Shown here in pieces: positions 1 to 13,487 of a DNA stretch of 64,000 nt (the first letter of the stretch is position 1; each line of letters begins with the position of its first letter). Origin of the DNA: Entonaema liquescens (taxonomy: Eukaryota; Ascomycota; Sordariomycetes; Xylariales; Xylariaceae); contig CADCSX010000023.1 of NCBI GenBank assembly GCA_902805475.1, positions 496,001-560,000 of the forward strand. Direction: 5' to 3'. The notes under the pieces were generated by a model, which did no database searches, was not told the origin of the DNA, and worked only from the letters and a program-made list of their open reading frames with translations. Made by a program: the position numbers and the translations under genes.

Positions 1-985
1 ACCTGGGGCATGATATACACAGGGAATATTGATGCTGGAGATGAAGACATATAGAGTGATCTCTATGTACTAATAAAATAACCTTGCCCAACCTAGTTTC
101 TGAAGACTGTAATACATAGGTAGCCACAAGGCCACGCAGGTGTCCAAGTTTTAAATATTTTCGTCATATAGACCTAGTTAAGAATGCCTGAACAGAAATA
201 GCGTCGTTATTCCCCAAAGAACTCTTCTATCTACCTATATATTAGGTATTGTAAGTGTCCTTCATCCTAGGCATGTCATATGGGATCCTAACAGATCTTC
301 GACCTTCCATCTACTAGAGAATGGACAATATCTAACATTACCTGTAATCTATGGAGGACACCTAGGCTTGGTATATGTATGATAATAACTCGTAAGTTCG
401 AAACATATCAGTTCTTGTAATTAATACACAATAATATTTTCACTTTACCCCTCATGTTCCATAAGCAATATTTACTAGAGTTATATTTTCCACGCACTTT
501 AATTAAGCTAGACATATTCAACAACATGATAGGCAGGTTCTCTCTCGAGTTTTAGGTACACTACTTGGTAAAGACCTAGGTAGGCTTGCTAGACAAATAC
601 TTGGAATATATTTAGGCGCTAAAAAAAAATAATTCCTACTAATTAACCTGATAGCTACCTACCTAGGTACTTAAGAAGATTTTATGTTCTTGTACAAGGC
701 TACTACTGATGTACTTGGATAAAGCAGGCTCACAGGCAGGCAGGAGTACCTAGGTAGCGAGGCCACTTTCCTTCTGGGTCTCTGAGGTTAGGCACTATGG
801 TGTGTATTTGGAACTGAAGTACTGCTTCAAGTGTGGCATGCAGGAAGTAACCTCGTTGCTACTGCTGATATTGGAATAATACAATGGAACTATCACAAGA
901 TAAGCACGGACCTAATACAGCATGTGCTAACAAACACTGTAAGGGCACTGCCGTAAAACTAAACTGGTAGTAGCACTGGCAATAG

Positions 986-1007
986 CGATTAGTCGACGAT
1001 TAGTCGA
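986..1007. repeat. 11-nt direct duplication
   Basis: The unit CGATTAGTCGA occurs twice head to tail. It contains the palindrome-like core AGTCGACT at its 3' junction. Function unknown; it could be replication slippage. Confidence 0.6.
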
Positions 1008-3163
1008 CTTCAGGAACATAGATACCTCCTTAGTGTCCTAATATAGGGCTTGTCGCCTAAGAAACACACGCCGTAGCGTAAAATAATAGGAAAGAGCGGT
1101 CTCGTTGTTGCCCCGGTAGTGATTAGTCCATATGTTTCTCGTGTAATCAGTTGTCGCCTAATAATCTGCCAGACTTTTCTTTTCGCCGCCTTGAATTTTT
1201 ATTCACACCGCCTAACATTCTCTATTTAAGTGTGGCCAGGTTGTCCGCTTTCTGCTCCTCCTTGCATTCTATTCTTTCTTTCTCTACCTACCTTAAGCAA
1301 AACTTCAAAATATCTTTCAACTTTCAGGTAATAACTATATTAATAAGGTATTATCAACTTAAGCCTTCATAACATTTCTATTTCATCACAACGCAGACAA
1401 CGCATTAGAGTCGACTCCACAACGCGGTTATTACGTTGAAGTCAACTCCAACTGTGACAAATAGCTCAACTATATTTAATTCATCCAACAATATGAATTG
1501 GACTGTCGGCTGTCCATTCCTTCTGGTGACTGGCAACGACTGCGAATGTAAGTTAACATAACCCTTTCACCTGACTATCTACTTCGCTTAATTAACATAT
1601 TGTCTCTCTAGATCCCTGACTCGTTGCCGCGATTAAAGACTCAGGGTCGTTTGCTGACTTACAGACACGAGAATCAAAGGGCCTCTGCATCCCTTACACA
1701 CAATACCCTTTGCGGTTTGACAATTTATACAAGACGTAAGTCCTTCCGACACTTCCATTACACACTTCCATTACACCATCAAATGCACCCTCTTCCCTGC
1801 TTTTGGACTACTATGTATTCATATCTTGATGTTGTTTGTTCGCGTTTCCTACATCTTGTTTCGCACTACTTCCCTACTTTCCTCTCACCTCTCATTTATA
1901 ATGATTCAGACCAGCCCTGTCTACTGGTCCTGAAACCAGCATAAATGTTTCAACTTCATCTCATTGGCCCCAGGAAGATTCTTACCCAATGGCAACGACT
2001 TTATGCCTATTATCTACTACTCCTACTTAGCCTACTCTCCGGGTTATCATTGCAACTGACCTTCGTACTGACTGACTCATAGCGAAGCAATCCTGTTATT
2101 CTATTTTATCAAGAAAGAGGCTACCTACCCTTGACCTATTTTTAGGACCCAGGTAGTAAGTAATACGAGACATCTCTTCTTTGACAGGTTCTCTTCCAAC
2201 ATTGCCCTTCACTTCTCCATCACCCGTTATTTCTTGTTCGCCCCTACTACATTTGATCCTAGTTCAACTTTATCATTCCAATAACACCTCACTAACAAGT
2301 TATCTCAGCTTTGGGGAGACACTCTGCAATGCTATATTCTGCATGCTTTCCCAGTCGGCACGTTCGTTCGGCTAAAGGGAAAGGGCAAGGCCACTAAGCG
2401 CGCGCCGCCTCCTAACAAGAGCAAAATCGCCTAGGTTCAATATATTTACTTCCGGCTTCAACGACGTTTAGGTATTATATTTTATCCACACCTATAGGCC
2501 ATTCATTCGAAGCGTTTCAACCTACCGCTACCTCTAAACTCATTATTAACCCCGGCACTTAGCTTCACGGCTAGTGAGTTCGCAATTATTCTTTGTTTCT
2601 TTTGTTATCGTGTGAAAGTAGTTGCTAACTTTTATTATCAGAGTGTACCTATTTACTAGAGAGATATTATAATTGCATCTACTTCAACAAGCACGCCCAT
2701 AATTACATCTCGTCTAACGCCCAAGCTCCCGCTGTGTCCGCTCCATGCGGCGCTGCTGTGATCACATCTAGTCGCACCGGTCGTACGGGCCGCCCGGCAT
2801 ACATGTAACGTCACATCTCTGGCACATTTAAAGACTACCCCGAAGACCTTCTAGATGGCTTAGTATGAGCCACATTTCTGACCGTATGACGCTTCTAAGA
2901 CTAAGGCAAACGGCAGGTATGTCTTCTTTTTCTTTTTTAACTCTAACTCCTCTTGTCCTTTATTTAGAAACTAACTCATCTCATAGCTCCATCTAGCTAT
3001 TATGATCACTATGGTCAGATCCATATTAACTCGACCACTTTTTATTAGCCCTCACCTACCTATCGCCGCTCCCAAGTATTTCATTACTATATTTCCTATC
3101 CACTTCTCAGCACCAAGAGGCTGCGGGAAAAAAAAGCCCTGACCTCCTACCTGCAAATTGCAG

Positions 3164-3316
3164 GATTCTATAAGTGGCAAAGGCAACAATTCTAGCGGCG
3201 ATTCAGACGATAGCTCTAGTGATGGTAGCGATTCCGAGAGTTTCGACAGCAGCCATATATTTGTCTCCGAATATCCGCACCGCCGACATCCAGGCCAGAG
3301 TCAGTCGCCCCGTTGA
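3164..3316 (+). pseudogene. possible coding fossil, Ser/Asp-rich
   Basis: A 50-codon open stretch begins directly after an acceptor-like TTGCAG at 3158-3163. It reads as a Ser/Asp/Gly-rich acidic peptide followed by a His/Arg/Pro-rich one, then stops at TGA 3314-3316. Its composition looks much more like disordered protein than the surrounding DNA does, yet nothing codes convincingly on either side. A 16-nt string (AATCAGAGACCCAACA) appears near 3473 and again near 3717, so the area may contain a decayed duplication. Gene origin is unknown. Confidence 0.2.
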
Positions 3317-4523
3317 TGCTTGGTCGAGATCGGGTGTTGGTATTTAGTCGGACTGGACCCAAGCTATACCATTATTCATCTGCTGCCCTGCCTTTAAAGT
3401 CGGCAAGCATAGTATCGCCTTAACAGGGACCTGCTAGGATTCTCTCTTCTTAATGAATCATCTTCATACACAATCAGAGACCCAACAATAAGATTTTCCA
3501 AGGCATCGTGTGGACACCCGACATCAACCCCACGGTGATATAGAACGAAGAGTGACGCAGTGACAAGACAAATCTTAAAGAATACGGAGCCCGTCGTAGA
3601 TAGTTACGACGAATGTGCGGGAATGAATTCTCCTCGAAGCCAGCGAACCCTACAAACTGAGACCACCCTGCAGATCAACATGGAGAAAGCATTACGCACC
3701 CGAGATGGCAAACCCAATCAGAGACCCAACAGGACCTTTCAATCGGGATCCTTGCACAATTAAGATCAATCGCTTAGTGCTGTTTCTATGAACCCGAGTA
3801 CTTAGAGCAATTAATACAACTAGCCTACAGAAAGCAACACCAACATCCATAACTAAGGTGTTGTTACTCTACGGTTTAAGACGTCCTTGTTACACCCTAA
3901 AGCGCGAAGCTGAAAATACAAATTTGGTGGTGCTGGTGTTTGCGGTATTTGGTAAACAGATATTCATAGAGATCAAACGTTTATGTCAATTAGAAAAGAA
4001 CTATATTCGCAGGGCTCTAATCAGCTATAAACAAAATAACATTAACTAGACCAATCAACAAGCCAATTATTATTTCAATTTATAGTCTTTAACTTGTGGT
4101 TATAAGAATGCTTTAGCAAGCCAACTCAGTTCATTATCCGTAAATCAGACTTAGTAACTAATACATGTAGCGCAGAGCGGCCTTGAATGTGAATCTGGTA
4201 ACGTCCATATGGATTGCACATCTAAGCCCAGCCGTACATGCCGGAACACGCTCCATCTTCGGCACATAGATGCCCGCGAAACAGAGTGGCGACATTACCA
4301 TATTATAAAGCGCTCTCGACCAAACAAAGCGAGCGTACCAGTGCCCGACTATCAATTTAAAACCTATTCATATGCATGCAGGCTTCCGAGCCTCAGTTTA
4401 ATAGGGGGGAGCATTCTATCCGAGTCTTCTTGGATGTCACGCCGTTATCCCATGTGGCTACACAAGACGTTGCGGCGGCTTTGGTAGCGAGCCGCTGCGG
4501 TGTCATGATGTGCATTACGCTAG

Positions 4524-4612
4524 GGGGGCACATACACACATACATACACACACACACACACATATATATACCTATCTACCTATGTATATATATGTATGTA
4601 GGTATGTACCTA
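4524..4612. repeat. CA/TA microsatellite
   Basis: An (AC)n run passes into (TA)n and then into TATGTA/TAGGTA units. It is a simple-sequence repeat with no gene in it. Confidence 0.75.
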
Positions 4613-5735
4613 TATAGTTCGACGCTCCCGTAGGTAATCCGCATCCTCCGATCCGGTCCACAAATGTGGCTGCGGAAACAACTTCCGTAAAGAAAGAAGG
4701 AAAAAGAAAAAAAAGGGAAATTCAAATAAGGAGCCCTGGCTTACGCACGTACATTCGCTTCATTGGCCAATTGCAGTATAATAATACGTACGGCGCGCTT
4801 GTGTGTATTATTCGTCATATACGTAGGTCATGGTTCTAGATGTAACGTTGATTAGGTAGGTAAATAGGTAGAGATAGATAGATAGATAGGTAGGTATTAT
4901 ATGTACTTTAAGTTAGGTAGTTAGGTATGTGAGAAAACGGGCGGGCGTTCGTGTGGCGCGGGCACAGGCCCTTTACCGGAGATGCAAAATCTTGTGCGAC
5001 CTCGGTTTTTTTTTTTTGTAGGTATTGCTTCCTACTTCCATTTCAGGGGATAGATTAAGTAGATAAGATAAAAGATAATAGGTAGTAGTAGATGAATTTC
5101 GGTTGAGATGCCGCGCTGCAAGTAAGAAATCGTAAAAAGGAAAAAAAAACGACGAGACGGTGATTGGTCCACCCCAGTTTTTCCTAATGTTGGCCCGCAG
5201 GGAAATCGTTTCGATTCGATGGTGTCGATTTCCAGAAATGGGCGTCCCCGGTCCGATTCATTTTCGGGGCCGATGCGGAATGGGGCGAACCGGGGCTCCC
5301 CGTTTTCCGTCCCCGCACTTTTTTCACTTTCCTTTTTTTAGGTTCTCTTTTTCTTTCCCTTTCCTACGAATTGCCCCAGGAAAAGAGGAAAAAAAGAATA
5401 AAAAAAAAGAAAGTAACTACTCCCCCACACCACTTCCCTCTCACCCCCCCTTTTTTTTTAAGATGGAAGGAATGCGGAGTCTTGGCTACCGAAAGAGGGG
5501 ACCCGTTCGTTTCGTTTTGCTTCGTTTGGTTTGCATGTACGTCTTTAATAGTTTTACCTATGTATTTTTACCACCGTCCCCCCTCCCCGCTTTCTCTTCG
5601 ATCTCGACTAATCTTTCCCTTTTTCTCTCGATTTGGGATTTATTCCCCCCTCTCCCCCCCCCCTTTCCTGGGTAGTCCCCGGTTAACCAACCTACCTTAG
5701 GGTATATCTCTACCTAGGTACAGGGGGAGAGAATT

Positions 5736-5761
5736 TGATGATGATGATGATGATGATGATG
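5736..5761. repeat. (GAT)n microsatellite
   Basis: About eight uninterrupted GAT/TGA units directly follow a CTACCTAGGTA palindrome. The tract lies outside any supported gene. Confidence 0.8.
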
Positions 5762-7530
5762 GGGGCAGGTTGGCGGTTTTTCACCGAGCCTGCCCGCCCC
5801 CCGTGCAAATAAGGGCATTCTTATTCTCCCGAACTCGTACAAGATAACGGCCGCGCCACGAATCAGAGAGGGGTTAGCCGAGCAAGTTATATGCACGAGT
5901 GCGGGGGCGGAGAGAAAGAGAAAAAGAGAGAAGAGAGGGAGAGAGGGAGAGACAGAGAGACAGAGAGACAGACAATACTCTCTCGCAACTCAACTGACGA
6001 AAAGATGCGGGTGTGAAAGAAACGAAGGTCACGATCCCTTGCTAAGACCCCTTTTCCACCACCGTCCAATGGCAGCGGCTCTGCAGCACATTGACGCCCG
6101 CGTTCCTGGCGTACGAGGCATACCTACATACAACTTTTCCCCTTCCCACCGTGCGTCAGTTCTTTTTTTTTTTTTTTCTCATATCTTTGTTTCCTCCCAC
6201 CGGCAATCTTGCTTCGCTACCGCAGCCGAAGCAAAAGTACCTACCTAAACATCTGAAGCTCTGAAGCTCTGATGATCGCCGGGCCTTCCCCAGAGCAATT
6301 GGGTCTGTTGGTCTCGGTGCCGCGCTGCGCCAGGCCGCCTACCACTCGCTTGCGAAAAAAAAAAAAAAAAAAAGGGATTCTCAGCGTCGTGCTTCCTCTG
6401 GGTCTCACATTTGGTCGCGTCCTTTTTTTTTTCCTGCAAAGCACCCTTCCTTTGGATCCCTCCTCCTCCCCTCCGCCGTATTTGTCAAGCCCGAATCCCG
6501 AAATTTCCAGAAATCAGACAAAACAAAACATCCTCGTTCCTGGATCTCACTTACTTACCGCAACCACCCCACGAAATGGATACGGCACTTGAAATTCATC
6601 TGGCGCCCTGCTGCCGGTTCGTCGCTTGCGTCTGGTTAACAGCGCAACGCAGCGCAGTGCAGTGCAGGTAACCTTTTTTCACCCCCATCGTGCAGCTCGA
6701 CCACCCGATCCTGTCCGAGTGCGCGGCTGCATGTCTGAACCGCTGGTTTAGTCTGGATGGCTTGTTTAATGGCGCACGCATTACGAGTTTCGCCTCCTTA
6801 GGTAGCCGACAGATGGCTTTGAACGTAAGCTCAGCCGCTCCTATGGCTATACCTGGGACGGTGATGTCTCGGGCTGCAAAGAGGCTTTATTATTCCACTA
6901 ATCACAGCCATTATTTGAGAAATGACAGCTGCAAGTCGATCATTTAGTTGCTGTGCTTTCCAGCATACGGATGTAGACTAATAACAAAACAGAAGCCCGA
7001 GCTCATCGAGTGCTTCAAATATGAAAAGCAAAAATTTATCAGGAGTCAAGGACAGTAAGAGTGGGTAAGGAATGCAAGCCATGGGGGTTCTTCCGTGCGG
7101 CTGTCTGCATGATGAGCATCCTACCGACGCCTGTTCTTTGATAATTCTTATTGGTTGAGTAAGTAAAAGAGAATATAGTAGGTAATGATGTAGTGATTGT
7201 AGCTGATGGGATTGACGACGGGCTACCTAGACATTTGTAGTAATAACCGTCACAATTTACAGTCAGTCTGTACGCACGTATATAATTCAATTGATGATAT
7301 TTATATTGTCATTCGCAAATTATCAATTATATCTTCAGCTGTGTGAACCATATCCCCATGTGGACAAGACAGCCAAATAAGCTATATGTAGATTCAAAGG
7401 AGGGAATGTCTAGGACTTTTAAGACGCGATGTTGCATGGCCAGTATGTGCCTCAATTGTACAGCTATTAGCTAGGTGGTTACTAATTCCTTAGGTAAGGT
7501 GTCGCTCGCATTGTAACATGCTCAAGAGCA

Positions 7531-8086
7531 TCATGCTCGGGTATCGTCAATCTTCATGATAATTCCCGTCCTTGAAAGAACGAGGAGTGACCAACTACTC
7601 ATAAATTTGAGCAGTATTGAAGAGCGACTAATTCGCTCTGATATCGGTACAAGCCTTGTAGGCAATATTTGTGACATCTGGATGAGACAAGGTGTGAAAT
7701 TTTGAATGGGGTAACAAGTTTGCCCCAGACTTGTCATATCGTCCAATTGAGGTGACGTAGGCAGGTTGGGGAGCAACTGGTCCGCAATCATCGCAGCCGC
7801 CCTCCATTGCCAATTGAAACCGCCATCGTGACAAGAAAACACCTTCCCACGCCAATTTAATATATGCCTCCAGAAAGATGCGCCTTGTCATATATTGGGT
7901 CCACTGTTTTCAAGTGTAGCTTTAACAGCACCCATTCATATATAAAGTGCCCCCAGACGACCAAAACGGGGCCATGATGCCACGAGGTCTGGGAAGGGGC
8001 GGGATGATAAGTTGGTAGATTCTGTCATCGCTCGTGATGACGATCACAACTCGGAATGGGTCGCGCTGTTCCAGAGCGGATCTCAC
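7531..8086 (-). other. downstream of zinc-finger gene, possible lost C-terminus
   Basis: After the TAG at 8087-8089 the same frame stays open for a further 57 codons, and two other minus-strand frames are open across 7531-7891. No recognisable regulatory domain (for example the fungal-specific transcription factor domain) can be read here. It may be 3' untranslated DNA or a decayed C-terminal part of the neighbouring zinc-finger gene. Confidence 0.25.
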
Positions 8087-9192
8087 CTAATTGCCCCATT
8101 TCTGAGCAGTTGGTGACATCCAAGGATTATAACCGTGTACCGAGAAATTATCATTAGAAAGAGGCGACGATAAATCAACCATCGAAGCTCTTAAGGCAGG
8201 GTCTACCATTTCCTGTTCTAAGCCCGGGCTATGAAGATAGGGGCTCCATTCTGGAGGTAGGCTGACTGGGTCTGGGAAATTGTGTATTTCCTGGAAGTGA
8301 TCAAACCCGGAATAGTGCTGGCCTAGTAGAGGATTAGCAATGCGATAAAAGAATTGTTTACACGGGAGTAATATATTAAAGTTGGTGTTACTCAATTCGG
8401 CCGAGTAACTTGGATGGGTGAGTGGAACAGCGGGAGATTTTCAACTAACCATTGGGGTAGAATTCTTGGCCGGTGATTAACGGGTAGGGCTGGGTGACAG
8501 CTTGGGTGTGAATAGCCAAACCATGGGCCGGATTCGAATATTGCTGTTGCTGGTGGTGCTGCTGAATGTTGTGATTCATGCTCATATCCGGAATGGGTGC
8601 AGTAGAGGAAATAGGGTCCTCAGAAGCAGGATCCTCTTCGGCCGCAGTCAACTGGTGATTATCTTCCGACGGCGGGCCATCAGGCGACCTTGGCGACAAA
8701 GTCTCATGGGTAATGCGTTGATGGCGGGTCAAAAGATCTCGTCGAGAATATGCCGACCCACAATGGCAGACATAAGGTTTTTCCTTTGTGTCTGTAAGTG
8801 GGAATTAGCTTTCAATTTTTTTTTGTTTTCATTTTTTACATTTCATTTCTAGAAGATTATGGGATAATATGGAATACGATTTAAATGATATGATAAGATG
8901 GAGAGAGAACAGGAGACAAGTAAACAGTAAATAGTAAACAGAATAATAGGTGTTGAAGGTTTTTGGTGGAGCAAGGTTGTGCAGATCGAGGGATGTCGAA
9001 TTTGGGAATTTGGGATTTTGGGATTTTGGGAATTTGGGGTTGGGGTAACCAACGGGTTCTAACGTGGCGCTCCAAGTGCTCAGACCTCTTGAAGCTTCGT
9101 CCGCAATGCGTACACAGACGCTGCTGTACGCCTGACGATCCATCTCGTCGTCGTCGACGAGATTGTGACTGATCCATCTGTTTTTCAGCCAT
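8087..9192 (-). CDS. C2H2 zinc-finger protein, short
   Basis: Two adjacent C2H2 fingers near the N-terminus suggest a DNA-binding transcription factor. Exons read 9192-9054, 8791-8450 and 8322-8087 (238 aa). Start: ATG at 9192, followed by an Arg-rich patch (residues 12-16). Finger 1 uses C27, C30, H43 and H47, and the first intron splits the codon for H47. Finger 2 follows a KEKPYVC linker; it has CxC spacing and a RRDLLTRH helix. The rest is Gln/His-rich and disordered. Intron 2 has a GTTAGT donor and a CTAAT branch close to its CTACTAG acceptor. Fungal relatives of this type usually continue for several hundred residues into a regulatory domain. Here the frame stops at TAG 8087-8089, so the gene is naturally short, truncated or decayed. 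The fingers are seen directly; the target is unknown. Confidence 0.65.
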
Positions 9193-9540
9193 TGAAACTA
9201 AAAAAAGGATGGAGATAATTAAGTTAGGACGAAGAATGCAAAAGTTGGAGAAAGGCAAGAACTTTCATCGTCAAAATTGTGGGGGCAAAAGGCTCACAAG
9301 GGCTCCATCTTCTCCTTCCCAGGGCTATTCCAAAGGGGCCTATCCAAGGGGAAAGCCAGAACGGGAGGCGGGGGTGAGGAAGACCAAGAAGGCGGGGGAA
9401 AGAGGGCCACGGGGTCAAGCAAGTCAAGTACGAGAGCCACCCAAAAGCTCCTTCTAAAAGAGCCACCTGATTTTTTTTGGCTGCTCTGCTGCTGTAGGTA
9501 GTTAGTTTAGTTCAATTACTTAGAGGTACCGTACCTAACC

Positions 9541-9584
9541 TAGTATTCTACCTAGTATTCTACCTAGTATTCTACTTAGTATTT
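9541..9584. repeat. 12-nt tandem repeat, about 3.7 copies
   Basis: The unit TAGTATTCTACC is repeated at 9541, 9553 and 9565, with a degenerate copy at 9577. Its TACCTAGTA junctions resemble the TACCTAGGTA motif found elsewhere in the window. Confidence 0.8.
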
Positions 9585-10832
9585 GTTTACCTGTTCCCCA
9601 CCATCGCACCTGCGCACCTGCGCACACTGCATCTCGCAGCAGCTCTAGCGCATCTCTTTCAGGGATTCCCGCAGTAAGACAGGGGTTATCTCGGAGGGGG
9701 TGGTTTGGGTCGTTTGTGGGGTAACCAACCCGCGACCAACCCGCAGCCAACCCAATCTCCCCAATCTCATAATCTCACCAATCTCACCAAATCTTTTCTT
9801 GCCCCGGCAGTACCGTCGCAGGCCGTAGTTACCGACCCTACTTTTTAAACCAAGGTACTTGAAACTAAAGTATCCGAACCTAAACTTACCTATGTACATA
9901 CCTACCTACATACCTCCTTAAGCCTAGGTTACTTCCTCGTGCTACACTCAGCCGCCCTCTCCCTTTAAACACCAATGGGGATTTGCCAACTGCCAATGAA
10001 AAACCCCAGTGCCCGCATCGTCTTCGTCAACCTACTTGCTTGTTTCGACGATCCGAAGGTTTAGGCGAACTCCATTTAGCGAGTCTTGCCGGCACGTTTC
10101 ATTTTTGCCTTCTAACGTTATAGCTATTTTAAATATATACCGAATACTTTAATATCTATTAAACAATATCAATATCTCATAATTGGTCAGGTGGTCTGTC
10201 TATCATCCAACGTTTTTCTTTTTCTTTTCGCTTAGGTATCCGAGAAGACACGAGATGGTAACACTCCCTGAACTCGCCTAGGCAAACGACGACGAGGCAA
10301 TGCGGGATCTACCTGTTAAACCCTAGTCAGGGGGGTCTAGGGCCTTGGTGTCACGAGGAACGGGCTCTATACATATTATCTAAGCAGGCTGAGCGGAGGA
10401 AACCTCAAAACAGCAATGCTTACGTCCTCATTACCTACATATACATATACGTACCTAGCATACGTGCCATGTCGTATATCATCTGACGAATGTGAGGACA
10501 CGTATTACTTACATACTCTATGTTACACACGCGCTTATGTCTCCTCTCGAACGTATTTCACAGTTCCCAAACATGCGGTGTATAGGTAAACTTACTTACT
10601 TAAAGCTAGGTATAACAACAAGCATGGAATGGTATAAACTTTATTAACTAACATAGAAGTATAGTTACTCTACCGCAGTAAGAATCCGAGCGGAAACATC
10701 AGTCATAAGTTTAGCAAGAACTGCTCATTAAGAGGTGAAAAAGCACCGGCAATTCATAATTCAATTTGACAAACCCAAAGCCTCTTATGTTAATAGTGTC
10801 TATGGTACTGTCAACCAGTCAAGTATCACTAA

Positions 10833-10864
10833 TATTATATCCAGTATTATATCCAGTATTATAT
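10833..10864. repeat. 12-nt tandem repeat
   Basis: The unit TATTATATCCAG is repeated at 10833 and 10845, with a partial third copy at 10857, in AT-rich gene-free DNA. Confidence 0.75.
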
Positions 10865-13487
10865 AATCAAACTCCACAAGGTTTCTATAACTAGCCGAAG
10901 ATATATGAGAAACCGGCTTCAATATTTATTTAGGCTCTTAAAATGCTTTTAGTATCAAATCATCACTATGTCAGTTGAAGGCCTATAGGCATCTTAATCT
11001 GATTAGATATACCTGGGCGTTGTATACGGGGGCGTGGATCTTCTCTTCGACAACACTTAATATGATAGGTCCTTTGCATCACTTATACCTTAACCACGGA
11101 CTGCTGCGGCTTAATCTTATTGCATATTAGCCAAAATGACTAAACAATGCTCGGGCAATTATTTATTTCCGTAAATATGGACGTAACAGTGCATCTGGTG
11201 GGTTGAAAGTATATCTATTTGACGATACGTATAAGTGATGATAGGTGGTTAATAGTGTTATTAACAGGCCGGTATCTCACCTCCTTTAGATAATTATACC
11301 ACACCAGAGCAATATATAGACGACGCTAAGAAGCACATACTCCGCTCCTACTATCTATGTATACAATATTTTTCATACTCAGTGATCAGATCAAATTATG
11401 TCAGTCAGTCCCCCTAGAGACAGCACTAGGTGAACATGTTCGGGCATAGGAACCACATAACATTGACGTCTAAACTGATCGAATTCACTCCTTTCTAACA
11501 TTAATACTAACCAAACACATAGCAGTTTCTGTACGGCTAACTTGAAACTTCCTTTCTAAATTCTTTAGGTAAATTATTTAGTATATATATTCTTTCTCAG
11601 CAAATATAATCCTTCTTAGTGTTATACGTTGAACATATGTATTTGGAGCTTACATTCCGGAGACTTACCCTTTCCTCCGACTCCTATATCTTTAATGAAT
11701 GAACCTAGCCTAAGTAAGGGCCCCTAATAATTCCATATCTTTGAAAGAAGACTTAATGAGACCTGAAAGGAATATTCACTCACGTATACATAAGTCTTGT
11801 AAAGGTATAACGCTTTAATAGAAGTCCTCTATTGAGATTTCGAAGGGCTCTTTAACACCTTTGGACACATTCTGAGCAGCCTAGATTCGTCTCGAATACA
11901 CGAGCTAGAATAAATCTGACCTTGATATTGACTTCTACTCGCCACCTGACAAAGCCGAGTGAGTCGAAATATAGGTACACGAACTGCAGGGCACATCACA
12001 TCTCTATCGAGTATGTTAAGATACTGGCGACTCAACATTATCACCTACCTAGTGACTCGGTAGGTAACCCTTTCAGTTCATCGAGCCTCGTGAAGTTTTA
12101 TAGTAGTCCGATCATTTCTTACAGGCACCTGAGGGCCCCAAAAATTAACCTGGAACACAATGCCACCAACGAGACATGTTGGGTTCAAGGTTATATAGAT
12201 TAGCGATGGTGAACTCGTTTTCGTTAAGTGGCCGTGTAGAACTATCTGGGATAATTTTATCCGTTGATCGCCCATGGCGGCTGTCAGAATTCTAGCTAGA
12301 TGAGACATCTAGAGCAGAGAACTTGCTCAGTAGGCCCCCGTAGCTAGGTTTGGGGTTCCTGCGGAACAACGAAGTCATTGCCATGCTTCTTGCTCTACCT
12401 CGTGATAGACGCATCTGTGGTGTGGGGGACAACTGGAATGTTGAAATAGATCTGTGGCGTCGCCTGACGAAGAAATCTTATATAAGGTACCTACCTAGAT
12501 CATCAACCATTCGCATAAGAACCAACAGAATAGCCGAGTTGTGGACGCTAAGCATCCTCTCCTACCTCTGTCTTGTTTCTCCAGGGGTCGCTTTATTGAC
12601 ACCTCTGGCCCGTTCTTTTCTCTATTGACAGCCATGTATAACGGCATGGTCATTGAGAGCACGATACGCAAAAGAATTTATGAAATGCAGGTGTCTAAAG
12701 GAAAGCTTCTCAAATGTTGCCGATGGGAATCTTGCGCTTCTTGTTCGTTGATACCAGAACACTTGAGTTTGAAATACCATCTATGAAAGTCTTGCTGCCC
12801 TTATCGACTTCTTAGATATACCTAAGACTACTTGGTACACAAGGCAACTAAACGAACCAACTAGTAGTCATTCAGCACAAAATCCCTTCGCACATGTCGA
12901 ATAGTACGTATAAGCAAATAGGCAATAGGGTTCTATTAGTATTGTTATAGAAGTATAATGCGATTCTGTATTCGTGCGACCGAGTCGTATAGACTCGTAG
13001 GTAATATAAAAGTAGGTTTAACCCCCAAGACCCTCGAGAACCCTCGTTTTATTTTTAAGAACCGCCTTTGTTTGTAACAGACTCCTCCCAGGTTTTTTGA
13101 AAAGCAGCGCCATTCCGCCCCGGCCAAAATGCGAACGGTTCCTTGCAACTGCGCCCTCACCACCTATACCCCATGCCGACACTTGTGAAGCACACAAAAG
13201 GATGGATGGATGGATGGATGCGGGAATGCTCAGGAACGCCTTAGTAAATACCAAGTAAAAATGACACACCTTCCGTCTATGCCCGCTCGTCCTGAAAAAT
13301 GCCTTCCCCCCTTCTAAAATAAAATAATAAAAGCCGCGAATTGGATCACGGTTAGTCGTAATCGTTAGGTTCGGTAGGTATCAAACAAGAACAGATCCTC
13401 ATAAATACGCCAATCCGCTTAGCGCCGGGAGAGCCCTCAGTCCGTGTCAATAGTATCAACCCACCGCGATGTCGTAAAGGGAATAGC

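Larger units (their letters stand above)
1..7530. other. AT-rich gene-poor region
   Basis: No open reading frame in this stretch resembles a protein I recognise; the longest frames (for example 1624-1944, 5160-5675 and 6272-6592) are low-complexity or random in composition. The DNA is rich in TA steps, poly-A/T runs, short microsatellites and TACCTAGGTA-like palindromes (for example near 580, 660, 750 and 5711). The look fits an old, mutated repeat region such as fungi with repeat-induced point mutation carry, but I see no terminal repeats or transposase motifs to name an element. Confidence 0.5.
9193..13487. other. AT-rich intergenic desert
   Basis: No gene is supported over 4.3 kb. The stretch about 10,000-12,950 is visibly AT-rich with many TA steps and stops in all frames. 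It holds short tandem repeats (9541-9584, 10833-10864, a GGAT run near 13200-13219) and TACCTA-type palindromes. Short frames at 12350-12786 and 13018-13269 have random composition. Confidence 0.5.

Noticed and set aside
5160..5700. Plus-strand frames of 171 and 109 codons
   Set aside because: They are made of Phe/Pro/Ser runs from C/T-rich DNA and alternate with microsatellites; not protein-like.
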